A DNA stretch of 64,000 nt, taken from assembly GCF_934309415.1 (NCBI RefSeq), contig NZ_CAKRDI010000001.1:62001-126000 (forward strand), written 5' to 3'. The stretch is from an uncultured Mediterraneibacter sp. Lineage in GTDB: Bacteria > Bacillota > Clostridia > Lachnospirales > Lachnospiraceae. This document shows, one piece after another, positions 44,939 to 53,272 of this stretch. The notes below the pieces were generated by a model. It did no database searches and was not told the DNA's origin. It saw only the letters and a program-made list of their open reading frames with translations. Within the stretch, counting starts at the first letter, position 1. Each line of letters starts with the position of its first letter. The position numbers were made by a program, and so were the translations under genes.

Positions 44939-46927
44939 ATGGGAAATTGGGAAAAATACGAAAAGACTTATTTTATGCCACCGGAGCCGTGTTATGACTG
45001 GGTAAAAAAGGATGCAATCGACAAAGCGCCAATCTGGTGCAGCGTAGATTTACGTGATGGTAATCAGGCACTGATCGAGCCAATGAGTCTGGATGAGAAA
45101 CTTGAGTTCTTTCAGTTACTTGTTGATGTTGGATTCAAAATGATCGAGGTTGGATTCCCGGCAGCTTCTGAGACAGAGTATCAGTTCTTAAGAACATTGA
45201 TCGAACAGAACATGATTCCGGATGATGTTACAATTCAGGTTCTGACTCAGGCGAGAGAACATATTATTAAGAAGACATTTGAGGCTGTAAAAGGTGCACC
45301 GCACGCGATCATCCATGTATATAACTCAACATCTGTAGCACAGAGAGAACAGGTATTTAAAAAAGATAAAGAACAGGTAAAACAGATTGCCATCGATGGT
45401 GCTTTACTTCTGAAACAGCTTGCAGAAGAGACAGACGGTAATTTCACATTCCAGTACAGCCCGGAGAGTTTTCAGGGTACAGAGATGGATTACGCATTGG
45501 AAGTCTGCAATGCAGTCCTTGATATCTGGAAACCAACTGCTGACAACAAAGCGATCATCAACCTTCCTACAACAGTAGAAAATGCAATGCCGCATGTATT
45601 TGCAAGCCAGGTTGAGTATTTCAATAAGAACCTGCTTCACAGAGAGAATGTAATTCTTTCCCTGCATCCACATAACGACAGAGGATCAGGTGTATCTGAT
45701 GCTGAGCTTGGTATTCTGGCCGGTGCAGATAAGATCGAGGGAACTTTATTTGGAAATGGTGAGAGAACAGGTAATGTAGATATCATTACACTTGCCATGA
45801 ACATGTTCTCTCAGGGAGTGGATCCAAAACTTGACTTCTCCAACATGAGCGAAATCTGTGAAGTGTACGAGCGCGTAACAAGAATGAAAGTTTCTCCGCG
45901 TCAGCCATATGCAGGAGATCTTGTATTTACAGCATTCTCCGGTTCCCATCAGGATGCCATCGCCAAAGGAATGGCATGGAGAGAGGAACATGACTGCAAG
46001 ACATGGACAGTTCCGTATCTTCCGATTGATCCACAGGATGTTGGAAGAAGATATGATTCTGACGTTATCCGTATCAACAGCCAGTCCGGTAAGGGCGGTG
46101 TAAACTACATTCTGAAACAGAGTTTTGGAATCAGCCTTCCGGAGAAGATGAGAGAAGAAGTTGGATACATGATAAAAGATGTGTCAGACAAAGCGCATCA
46201 GGAACTTACACCAGACAATGTATACCACATTTTCGAAGACCATTATATCAGTGCAAAACCGATCTTTACTGCAGATGAGTGTCATTTCCGTCAGGAAGAT
46301 GGAATCGTTGTAGAGGCAACTGTACATTATAATGGTGAGAACCGCAAGGTTACAGGAGTAGGAAATGGTCGTCTGGATGCAGTAAGCAATGCAATTAAGC
46401 AGTTCTTCGGAATCAGTTATGAGCTTGCATTCTATGAGGAGCATTCTCTGACAAAAGGTTCTTCTTCCAGAGCAGTTGCATACGTTGGTGTAATCTGCAA
46501 TAAGAAACGTTACTGGGGTGTAGGAATCGATGCAGATATCATTAAAGCATCTATTCAGGCTCTTGTTGTAGCTGTAAACAAACTGCCGGAGCTTGCAGAT
46601 TCTCAGTCCTGTAAGGATGAAAGACTGTTAGAGATTACAAATTATATTTATGCGAACTATAAAGATGTGACATTGGATGATCTTGCAGAGAAATTCTATC
46701 TGTCCAAACCATATATTTCCAAATATATCCGTGAAAAATCCGGAAAGACATTTGGAGATATCCTGAAAGAAGTAAGAATGAAAAAGGCAAGAGCTATGCT
46801 CAAGAGTAGCAGTGCCACGGTAGAAAGTATTGCAGAATCTGTAGGATATCAGAATGTAGAACATTTCAACCGTATCTTTAAGAAGATGTACAATATTACA
46901 CCGGTTCAGTACAGAAACCGTCACTAA
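44939..46927 (+). CDS. leuA: 2-isopropylmalate synthase fused to a C-terminal AraC-type DNA-binding domain
   Basis: A 662-residue protein. Residues 1 to ~555 are a complete type-2 LeuA (EC 2.3.3.13), the first committed step of leucine synthesis from 2-ketoisovalerate and acetyl-CoA. It has DLRDGNQAL with the catalytic Arg and metal Asp, HPHNDRG (His243, His245 metal ligands), GNGERTGN, and a C-terminal regulatory domain ([16 protein letters not shown]). Residues ~561-662 form an AraC/XylS double helix-turn-helix: [24 protein letters not shown], then [22 protein letters not shown] and the closing ITPVQYR. Normal LeuA ends before this. The frame is continuous with no internal stop. AAGGAG precedes the ATG. 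No T-box or leader peptide is visible in the ~120 bases upstream, so the fused domain may supply regulation. Confidence 0.93.
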   Translation: MGNWEKYEKTYFMPPEPCYDWVKKDAIDKAPIWCSVDLRDGNQALIEPMSLDEKLEFFQLLVDVGFKMIEVGFPAASETEYQFLRTLIEQNMIPDDVTIQVLTQAREHIIKKTFEAVKGAPHAIIHVYNSTSVAQREQVFKKDKEQVKQIAIDGALLLKQLAEETDGNFTFQYSPESFQGTEMDYALEVCNAVLDIWKPTADNKAIINLPTTVENAMPHVFASQVEYFNKNLLHRENVILSLHPHNDRGSGVSDAELGILAGADKIEGTLFGNGERTGNVDIITLAMNMFSQGVDPKLDFSNMSEICEVYERVTRMKVSPRQPYAGDLVFTAFSGSHQDAIAKGMAWREEHDCKTWTVPYLPIDPQDVGRRYDSDVIRINSQSGKGGVNYILKQSFGISLPEKMREEVGYMIKDVSDKAHQELTPDNVYHIFEDHYISAKPIFTADECHFRQEDGIVVEATVHYNGENRKVTGVGNGRLDAVSNAIKQFFGISYELAFYEEHSLTKGSSSRAVAYVGVICNKKRYWGVGIDADIIKASIQALVVAVNKLPELADSQSCKDERLLEITNYIYANYKDVTLDDLAEKFYLSKPYISKYIREKSGKTFGDILKEVRMKKARAMLKSSSATVESIAESVGYQNVEHFNRIFKKMYNITPVQYRNRH

Positions 46928-47091
46928 TTGAATTTTTAAATAGTCAGAAAAATATTTTTCTACGACATCTGCAAGGTCTGCTCTGGCAAAGAGCAGGCAC
47001 GCAGATTGCGAAAAGGATCTTGGAAATAAGAGATAGGAAAAACAATCCGCGAATTAAGCAGGAAAAGAAAGTGGATACAAAATAAAATGAG

Positions 47092-47163
47092 AAAGAAATG
47101 AGACTTGCAAATATTGTGTACTGAATGGATACATTATTTGCAAGTCTCATTTCTTTGCTTTTT
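47092..47163 (+). terminator. strong terminator after leuA (22-bp perfect stem)
   Basis: Bases 47092-47113 are the exact reverse complement of 47135-47156, with a 21-base loop, followed by GCTTTTTCTT. The same arms give a weaker signal for the minus strand. Upstream in the 416-bp gap, another small stem (CTGCTCT/AGAGCAG near 46979) is present; nothing else is recognised. Confidence 0.8.
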
Positions 47164-47255
47164 CTTCCTATTATATTAATTCTTCTTTCTAAATTGGACG
47201 AACTTTCCCAAGCGAAAAAAATGTCAAAAAAATGTCAATAAAGGTAAATTTTGAA

Positions 47256-47286
47256 TTGAAATTTCGCACACACTAGTATATACTAG
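47256..47286 (+). promoter_or_regulatory. promoter of the decarboxylase operon with an overlapping palindrome
   Basis: TTGAAA (47256-47261) and TATACT (47279-47284) with exact 17-base spacing form a near-consensus sigma-A promoter about 60 bases before the operon. The 14-bp perfect palindrome CTAGTATATACTAG (47273-47286) covers the -10 box and could be a repressor site. Confidence 0.7.
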
Positions 47287-47343
47287 AATAGGCAGAAATT
47301 TTGGTTTATTTTAAATTATTTTATAAGTATGGAGGGCTAGAAT

Positions 47344-48783
47344 ATGAGCTACAATGCAACAGGAAACTCAGCGAGCAGACGTATTGCTACATTGCTTGAT
47401 GAGGGAAGCTTTGTTGAAATTGGTGGTGCTGTTACAGCAAGAAGCACAAATTTCAACTTGCAGGAGAAGGCAGCTCCTTCTGACGGTGTCATTACCGGAT
47501 ATGGAGTGATTGATGGCAACCTTGTCTATGTATATAGTCAGGATGCTGAAGTTCTTGGTGGAGCACTCGGCGAGATGCACGCTAAGAAGATTGCACGTAT
47601 CTACGATATGGCAATGAAGATGGGAGCACCTGTCATCGGACTGATCGACTGTGCTGGATTAAGACTTCAGGAGGCAACAGATGCACTTGAGGCATTCGGA
47701 AGCCTTTATCAGAAACAGGCTCTTGCTTCAGGAGTAATTCCTCAGGTAACAGCTATTTTTGGTACATGTGGTGGTGGACTTGCAGTAGTTCCGGGACTTG
47801 CTGACTTTACATTTATGGAAGCAAAAGAAGGAAAACTGTTTGTTAATTCCCCGAACGCTCTGGAAGGAAATGAGATTTCCAGATGTAACACAGCAAGCGC
47901 TGAATATCAGAGCAAGACAGCAGGTCTTGTAGATGGTATCGGTACAGAGGCTGAGATCCTCGGACAGATTCGTTCACTTGTATGTATGATTCCTGCCAAT
48001 TATGAAGACGATATGTCCTACGAGGAGTGCACAGATGATCTGAACCGTGTATGCGCAGATATCGCAAATGCATCCGAAGATACAGGAATTGCACTTGCAC
48101 AGATCGCTGACAACCAGATCCTGGTTGAGACAAAAAAAGATTATGCAAAAGAGATGGTTACAGGATTTATCCGCCTGAACGGACAAACAGTTGGTGTAGT
48201 TGCAAACCGTTCTAAAGTATACGGAGAAGACGCAGCTGTAGAAGCTGAGTTCGACTCTGTTCTTACAGTAGACGGATGCAAGAAAGCTACAGATTTTGTT
48301 AACTTCTGTGATGCATTCTCTATCCCGGTTCTTACACTGACAAACGTAACAGGATTCGCTGCTACAGTTGAATCTGAGAAGAACATGGCAACAGCAGTTG
48401 CTAAACTGACATATGCATTTGCTAATGCAACAGTTCCGAAAGTAAACGTAATCGTTGGTAAAGCATTCGGAAGCGCTTATGTTGCAATGAACAGCAAGTC
48501 TATCGGTGCTGACCTTGTTTATGCCTGGCCGACAGCTGAAATCGGAATGATGGATGCAAACCTTGCAGCACAGATCATGTACGCTGATGCAGACGCTGAT
48601 ACACAGAAAGAAAAAGCAGCAGAATACAAGGCACTGCAGTCCAGCCCGGACTCAGCAGCAGCCAGAGGATATGTAGATGCTGTCATTGAGCCTGCAGATA
48701 CAAGAAAATATGTGATCGGAGCATTCGAGATGCTGTTCACAAAGAGAGAGGATCGTCCGGACAAGAAACACGGAACGGTTTAG
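47344..48783 (+). CDS. mmdA: acyl-CoA carboxyltransferase subunit (MmdA-like)
   Basis: A 479-residue carboxyltransferase of the crotonase fold, in two related halves. It resembles the alpha subunit of sodium-pumping methylmalonyl-CoA or glutaconyl-CoA decarboxylase and the 12S subunit of transcarboxylase. Oxyanion-hole Gly pairs are visible in FGTCGGGLAVVPGLADF and KAFGSAYVAMNSKSIGADL. It is shorter than typical MmdA (~510) and lacks part of the N-terminal region. The acyl-CoA substrate cannot be read from sequence. It is the first gene of a five-gene operon with a gamma subunit, biotin carrier, beta pump and a second carboxyltransferase. Confidence 0.82.
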   Translation: MSYNATGNSASRRIATLLDEGSFVEIGGAVTARSTNFNLQEKAAPSDGVITGYGVIDGNLVYVYSQDAEVLGGALGEMHAKKIARIYDMAMKMGAPVIGLIDCAGLRLQEATDALEAFGSLYQKQALASGVIPQVTAIFGTCGGGLAVVPGLADFTFMEAKEGKLFVNSPNALEGNEISRCNTASAEYQSKTAGLVDGIGTEAEILGQIRSLVCMIPANYEDDMSYEECTDDLNRVCADIANASEDTGIALAQIADNQILVETKKDYAKEMVTGFIRLNGQTVGVVANRSKVYGEDAAVEAEFDSVLTVDGCKKATDFVNFCDAFSIPVLTLTNVTGFAATVESEKNMATAVAKLTYAFANATVPKVNVIVGKAFGSAYVAMNSKSIGADLVYAWPTAEIGMMDANLAAQIMYADADADTQKEKAAEYKALQSSPDSAAARGYVDAVIEPADTRKYVIGAFEMLFTKREDRPDKKHGTV

Positions 48784-48797
48784 TGAGGTGAGGCGAA

Positions 48798-49574
48798 GTG
48801 AAGAAAAAAATCGTTTTAGCAGGTCTTAGCCTTGCACTCGTTCTTAGTTTCACAGGATGCGGCAAGTCTGAGGCTACAGGATATGATCAGGCGACATTAG
48901 AGCAGTATGCTGAATTCGTTGTTCAGAACTTTGAAGCGATGACAACAGAGCAGCTTGACAGCTTTTCTGATATGCGTGATCTTCAGCTTAACACACAGCT
49001 TATGAATGCAGGGCTTCCGGTAGACGGAGATGATTTCCTTTCTATGATCAGCTCCTGGGAAGTAGCAGAAGAAGAGTGTGGAACTTATGTTGATCATGGC
49101 GACTGGACTATGGAAGTAACCAATGAAGGCGCCACACTGGCAACAGAAGCGAAATTTGAAGACAGAGATGCTGAGATCGCATTCAGTTTTAATGAAAAGG
49201 GAGACATTGAAAGTCTTGACGTTTCTGCACATTACTCAACAGCAGAAATCCTTAAGAAGGCCGGACTGAATACAATCCTCGGAATGGGAACTGTATTTGT
49301 TGTATTGATTTTCATTTCATTCATTATCTATCTGCTTGGATTTATCCCGAAACTTCAGGAGAAGTTATCTGGAAAAGGAAAAGCAGAAGAGAAGAAGGAA
49401 GCACCTGTACAGGCAGCTGCACCGGCAGCACCGGTTGTTACAGAAACAGCAGCTACAGATGATGCAGAACTCGTTGCGGTAATTGCAGCAGCAATCGCAG
49501 CAGCAGAGGGAACTTCCACAGACGGATTTGTCGTTCGTTCTATTAAGAGAAGAAAATCAAATAGATGGAATTAA
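48798..49574 (+). CDS. lipoprotein domain fused to OadG-type gamma subunit of a sodium-pumping decarboxylase
   Basis: A 258-residue protein starting at GTG with GAGGTGAGG upstream. The N-terminus is a lipoprotein signal with lipobox FTGC (Cys21). An acidic extracytoplasmic domain of ~130 residues follows, then one membrane helix (about 157-180, ILGMGTVFVVLIFISFII). An Ala/Pro-rich linker leads to the OadG signature DDAELVAVIAAAIAAA and a basic end. OadG normally has only the helix and tail and holds the decarboxylase complex together. The secreted front domain is an addition of unknown role. Confidence 0.8.
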   Translation: MKKKIVLAGLSLALVLSFTGCGKSEATGYDQATLEQYAEFVVQNFEAMTTEQLDSFSDMRDLQLNTQLMNAGLPVDGDDFLSMISSWEVAEEECGTYVDHGDWTMEVTNEGATLATEAKFEDRDAEIAFSFNEKGDIESLDVSAHYSTAEILKKAGLNTILGMGTVFVVLIFISFIIYLLGFIPKLQEKLSGKGKAEEKKEAPVQAAAPAAPVVTETAATDDAELVAVIAAAIAAAEGTSTDGFVVRSIKRRKSNRWN

Positions 49575-49590
49575 TCAGGAGGATATGAAA

Positions 49591-49956
49591 ATGAAAAATT
49601 ATACAATTACAGTAAACGGAAATGTATATGATGTAACAGTAGAAGAGAATGGCGCAGGCGCAGCACCAGCAGCTGCACCGGTTGCAGCACCGAAAGCTGT
49701 AGCAGCACCAGCAGCTGCACCGAAGGCTGCAGCAGGAGCTGGAAGCATTCAGGTTAAAGCAGGAGCTGCCGGAAAAGTATTCCAGATCCCGACATCTGTT
49801 GGACAGAGCGTACAGGCAGGAGATACTGTAGTTATTATCGAAGCTATGAAAATGGAAATCCCAGTTGTTGCCCCGGAGGCAGGAACTATTGCCAGCATTG
49901 ATGTGGCAGTAGGTGATGCTGTTGAATCAGGAGCTGTACTTGCTACATTAAACTAG
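49591..49956 (+). CDS. biotin carboxyl carrier protein
   Basis: A 121-residue carrier. An N-terminal strand pair (YTITVNGNVYDVTVEE) and a flexible Ala/Pro linker (about residues 28-55) lead to a biotinyl domain with the modification lysine Lys87 in EAMKMEI. It shuttles the carboxyl group between the carboxyltransferases and the membrane pump. ATG 49585 is too close to AGGAGG (2 bases); ATG 49591 is 8 bases away and is chosen. It is the only biotin domain in the operon. Confidence 0.93.
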   Translation: MKNYTITVNGNVYDVTVEENGAGAAPAAAPVAAPKAVAAPAAAPKAAAGAGSIQVKAGAAGKVFQIPTSVGQSVQAGDTVVIIEAMKMEIPVVAPEAGTIASIDVAVGDAVESGAVLATLN

Positions 49957-49980
49957 TGACTGAACCAGGAGGTTTTACAA

Positions 49981-51132
49981 ATGGAATATATTTCAAATAC
50001 GCTGGGAAACCTCGTAGAACAGACAGCGTTCATGAACCTTACATTTGGTAACATTATTATGATCGCTGTTGCCTGCGTGTTTCTCTATCTGGCAATCCAC
50101 CACGGTTTTGAGCCGTTGCTTCTTGTACCGATTGCCTTTGGTATGCTGCTTGTAAATATCTACCCAGATATCATGCTGCATGCTGAAGATGCTGCAAATG
50201 GTACAGGTGGACTTCTGTATTACTTTTACCAGCTTGACGAATGGTCAATCCTTCCGTCTCTGATTTTCCTCGGAGTCGGTGCGATGACTGACTTCGGTCC
50301 GCTGATTGCAAACCCGAAGAGTTTCCTGCTTGGTGCAGCAGCTCAGTTCGGTATCTTCGCTGCATACCTTGGTGCTATGGCACTTGGTTTCTCAGACAAG
50401 GCTGCAGCAGCTATCTCCATCATCGGTGGAGCAGACGGCCCGACATCTATCTTCCTTGCAGGTAAACTGCAGCAGACAGCTATCATGGGACCGATCGCCG
50501 TTGCGGCATATTCTTATATGTCACTTGTGCCGATCATCCAGCCGCCGATCATGAAACTTCTCACAACAGAGAAGGAAAGAAAGATCAAGATGGATCAGCT
50601 TCGTCCGGTTTCCAAACTGGAAAGAATTCTGTTCCCTGTTATCGTTACAATTGTTGTTTGTATGATTCTTCCTACAACAGCTCCACTGGTTGGTATGCTT
50701 ATGCTTGGTAACCTGTTCAAAGAGTCTGGTGTTGTAAGACAGCTTTCAGACACAGCTTCTAACGCACTGATGTATATCGTAGTTATTCTTCTTGGTACAT
50801 CTGTTGGAGCTACAACAAGTGCTGAAGCATTCCTGAACTGGAATACAATCAAGATCGTTATTCTTGGACTTATAGCATTCGCATTTGGTACAGCAGCAGG
50901 TGTCCTGTTCGGTAAACTGATGTGTGCTCTTACACATGGTAAGGTTAACCCGCTGATCGGATCAGCAGGTGTATCTGCGGTTCCTATGGCAGCCCGTGTA
51001 TCCCAGAAGGTTGGTGCTGAGGCAGATCCTACAAACTTCCTGCTCATGCATGCGATGGGACCAAACGTTGCCGGAGTTATCGGTACTGCAGTTGCAGCCG
51101 GAACATTCATGGCCATCTTCGGCGTTAAGTAA
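49981..51132 (+). CDS. oadB: sodium-translocating decarboxylase beta subunit
   Basis: A 383-residue polytopic membrane protein of the OadB/GcdB/MmdB family with about nine transmembrane helices. The conserved [17 protein letters not shown] segment and [19 protein letters not shown] with its Asn/Ser-rich flanks are the sodium and carboxybiotin sites. It decarboxylates carboxybiotin and pumps sodium out of the cell. AGGAGG precedes the ATG. The same protein can serve oxaloacetate, malonate or methylmalonyl-CoA decarboxylases; partner genes decide which. Confidence 0.93.
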   Translation: MEYISNTLGNLVEQTAFMNLTFGNIIMIAVACVFLYLAIHHGFEPLLLVPIAFGMLLVNIYPDIMLHAEDAANGTGGLLYYFYQLDEWSILPSLIFLGVGAMTDFGPLIANPKSFLLGAAAQFGIFAAYLGAMALGFSDKAAAAISIIGGADGPTSIFLAGKLQQTAIMGPIAVAAYSYMSLVPIIQPPIMKLLTTEKERKIKMDQLRPVSKLERILFPVIVTIVVCMILPTTAPLVGMLMLGNLFKESGVVRQLSDTASNALMYIVVILLGTSVGATTSAEAFLNWNTIKIVILGLIAFAFGTAAGVLFGKLMCALTHGKVNPLIGSAGVSAVPMAARVSQKVGAEADPTNFLLMHAMGPNVAGVIGTAVAAGTFMAIFGVK

Positions 51133-51149
51133 ATTTGGAGGATAAATAA

Positions 51150-52562
51150 ATGGCAGAAATTGAAAAGAAACCAGTTAAAATAGTAGAAACAATTCTGCGT
51201 GATGCACATCAGTCCCTGATTGCCACCAGAATGACAACAGACCAGATGATGCCGATCGTTGAGAAGATGGATAAAGTCGGATATCATGCTGTAGAGTGCT
51301 GGGGCGGAGCAACATTTGATGCTTCCCTCCGTTTCCTGAAAGAGGATCCATGGGAGAGACTTAGAAAATTCCGTGATGGATTCAAAAATACAAAACTTCA
51401 GATGCTGTTCCGTGGACAGAATATCCTTGGATACCGTCCATACGCAGATGACGTTGTAGAATACTTCGTACAGAAATCTGTAGCAAACGGAATCGATATC
51501 ATTCGTATTTTCGACTGTCTTAACGACATGAGAAACCTTCAGACAGCAGTAAAGGCTGCAAACAAAGAGAAAGCTCACGCACAGGTTGCTATGTCCTATA
51601 CTCTTGGTGATGCATACACAATGGAGTACTGGGTTGACCTTGCAAAGAGAATCGAAGATATGGGCGCAAGCTCAATCTGTGTTAAGGATATGGCAGGACT
51701 TCTTGTTCCATATAAGACAACAGAGCTTGTTTCCGCACTGAAAGATGCTGTAAGCATCCCGATCGAGATGCATACACACTACACATCTGGTGTTGCTTCC
51801 ATGACATACATGAAGGCAGTAGAAGCCGGAGCAGACATCATCGATACAGCTATGTCACCGTTCGCACTTGGAACATCCCAGCCGGCAACAGAAGTTATGG
51901 TTGAGACATTCAAGGGAACACCTTACGATACAGGACTGGATCAGAATCTCCTTGCTGAGATCGCTGATTACTTCCGTCCAATCCGTGACGACGCTCTTGA
52001 GAGCGGACTGCTCAATCCTAAGAACCTTGGTGTTAACATCAAGACTCTTCTGTACCAGGTACCGGGAGGAATGCTCTCCAACCTGACATCTCAGCTGAAA
52101 GAGCAGGGAGCAGAAGACAAGTTCTACGAAGTACTCGAAGAAGTACCTCGTGTGCGTAAAGACCTTGGTGAGCCACCGCTTGTTACACCTTCTTCACAGA
52201 TTGTTGGAACACAGGCTGTATTCAACGTATTAATGGGTGAGCGTTACAAGATGATCACAAAAGAGACAAAAGACGTTCTTGCAGGAAAATATGGTAAAAC
52301 AACAAAACCGGTGGATCCAGAACTGCAGAAGAAGGCTCTTGGCGATGTAGAGCCAATCACATGCCGTCCGGCAGATCTGATTCCGGATGAGCTTGATACT
52401 CTCCGCAAAGAGTGCGCACAGTGGATCCAGCAGGATGAGGATGTCCTCACATATGCACTGTTCCCACAGGTTGCTGTTGATTTCTTCAAATACAGACAGG
52501 CTCAGCAGACAAAAGTTGACGCTACAGTAGCTGATACAGAAAACGGAGCATATCCAGTATAA
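51150..52562 (+). CDS. oadA: oxaloacetate decarboxylase alpha / transcarboxylase 5S-like carboxyltransferase, no biotin domain
   Basis: A 470-residue TIM-barrel carboxyltransferase. ETILRDAHQSLIATRM begins the barrel, with the metal-site Asp; GGATFDASLRFL, the carbamylated lysine in SICVKDMAGLL and the zinc ligands in EMHTHYTSG follow. The C-terminal ~150 residues are the funnel domain (YQVPGGMLSNL). Unlike full OadA or pyruvate carboxylase it ends without a biotinyl domain, so it must use the separate carrier encoded upstream. It converts oxaloacetate to pyruvate or the reverse. It is the last gene of the operon; a hairpin terminator follows. Confidence 0.9.
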   Translation: MAEIEKKPVKIVETILRDAHQSLIATRMTTDQMMPIVEKMDKVGYHAVECWGGATFDASLRFLKEDPWERLRKFRDGFKNTKLQMLFRGQNILGYRPYADDVVEYFVQKSVANGIDIIRIFDCLNDMRNLQTAVKAANKEKAHAQVAMSYTLGDAYTMEYWVDLAKRIEDMGASSICVKDMAGLLVPYKTTELVSALKDAVSIPIEMHTHYTSGVASMTYMKAVEAGADIIDTAMSPFALGTSQPATEVMVETFKGTPYDTGLDQNLLAEIADYFRPIRDDALESGLLNPKNLGVNIKTLLYQVPGGMLSNLTSQLKEQGAEDKFYEVLEEVPRVRKDLGEPPLVTPSSQIVGTQAVFNVLMGERYKMITKETKDVLAGKYGKTTKPVDPELQKKALGDVEPITCRPADLIPDELDTLRKECAQWIQQDEDVLTYALFPQVAVDFFKYRQAQQTKVDATVADTENGAYPV

Positions 52563-52651
52563 TCATTATCTGAATTATTAAATGCAGGTTTGGATACATT
52601 TTGTTTTGCAAAATAACAGACAAAACTGCAGAGGATAAACGATAAGAAACA

Positions 52652-52698
52652 ATGCCTCTCATTCATTACTTATAGTGATGGATGGGAGGTATTTATTT
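52652..52698 (+). terminator. terminator of the decarboxylase operon
   Basis: An 18-bp stem (52652-52669 with 52675-52692, four G-T wobbles) with a 5-base loop, followed by TTATTTG. The 710-bp gap to the next gene otherwise contains only the repeats listed at 52699, 52891 and 53125, plus AT-rich sequence. Confidence 0.7.
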
Positions 52699-52731
52699 GT
52701 TACTGTTTACAGCTGTGCTGTGAACAGTAAC
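52699..52731. repeat. 33-bp GTTACTG-family repeat
   Basis: GTTACTGTTTAC, 9 bases, then GTGAACAGTAAC: a near-perfect 12-bp inverted repeat. It is a complete short-form element, directly after the terminator of the decarboxylase operon. No target duplication is visible. Confidence 0.85.
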
Positions 52732-52890
52732 AAAAGCTAATCACCTTAACATTTATTTTATTCTTTTATCTTTTATAAAGAATAAAATAGTGTTATCATA
52801 ATTAATGGAAATTGTATTCCTGATTAAAATAAACAGAATTCAGAAACAATATGATAATAGCTATTTTATAGAACGATTGACGGAAACATC

Positions 52891-53056
52891 CTAGAGCGTG
52901 TCTGAAAAATCATTCCTGCAATCTACATGCCCCACTTTGCGGTATATTTTGTCTTCATTCGGTTGACGTAGCCCGCTACGCCGCCCTCATTCAAACAAAA
53001 TCTCCCACAAATTGTGACATATATCTTGCAGAAAGCATTTTTCAGACACACTCTAG
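52891..53056. repeat. 166-bp inverted-repeat element (second family)
   Basis: The first 20 bases, CTAGAGCGTGTCTGAAAAAT, match the reverse complement of the last 20 (53037-53056) at 19 positions. The interior has no reading frame. A truncated, inverted relative lies at 55085-55205, and an end fragment resembling ATTTTTCAGACA occurs near 58268. The layout is that of a miniature inverted-repeat transposable element. Confidence 0.75.
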
Positions 53057-53124
53057 ATGTATGTTGAGAGTTTTATTTTCTGTAAAGTGTTTTTTACTAC
53101 AGTAAGGAGCAAAGAAGTTAATTA

Positions 53125-53240
53125 GTTACTGTTCACTCCCATGTCAATCACTTCGCTGATTGGCATGGAAGATGCACGTATTGTCTTGAATGGTATCTCG
53201 CCCATCGCCAAAGGCGATTCTAAATGGCGAGATACGTTAC
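53125..53240. repeat. truncated long GTTACTG-family element
   Basis: It matches the first ~110 bp of the 143-bp copy at 43242 closely (same CATGTCAATCAC hairpin and ATCTCGCC...GGCGAGAT hairpin) but ends at the internal GTTAC and lacks the final 33-bp module. It lies about 30 bases before the aminopeptidase start, so it is within that gene's leader. Confidence 0.82.
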
Positions 53241-53272
53241 ATTTATTTTTAGAAGTGAAGGAGTGAAAGAAC

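Noticed and set aside
50595..51578. 327-codon minus-strand frame over oadB and the start of the next gene
   Set aside because: It spans two well-identified plus-strand genes and their intergenic site, and has no matching protein features.
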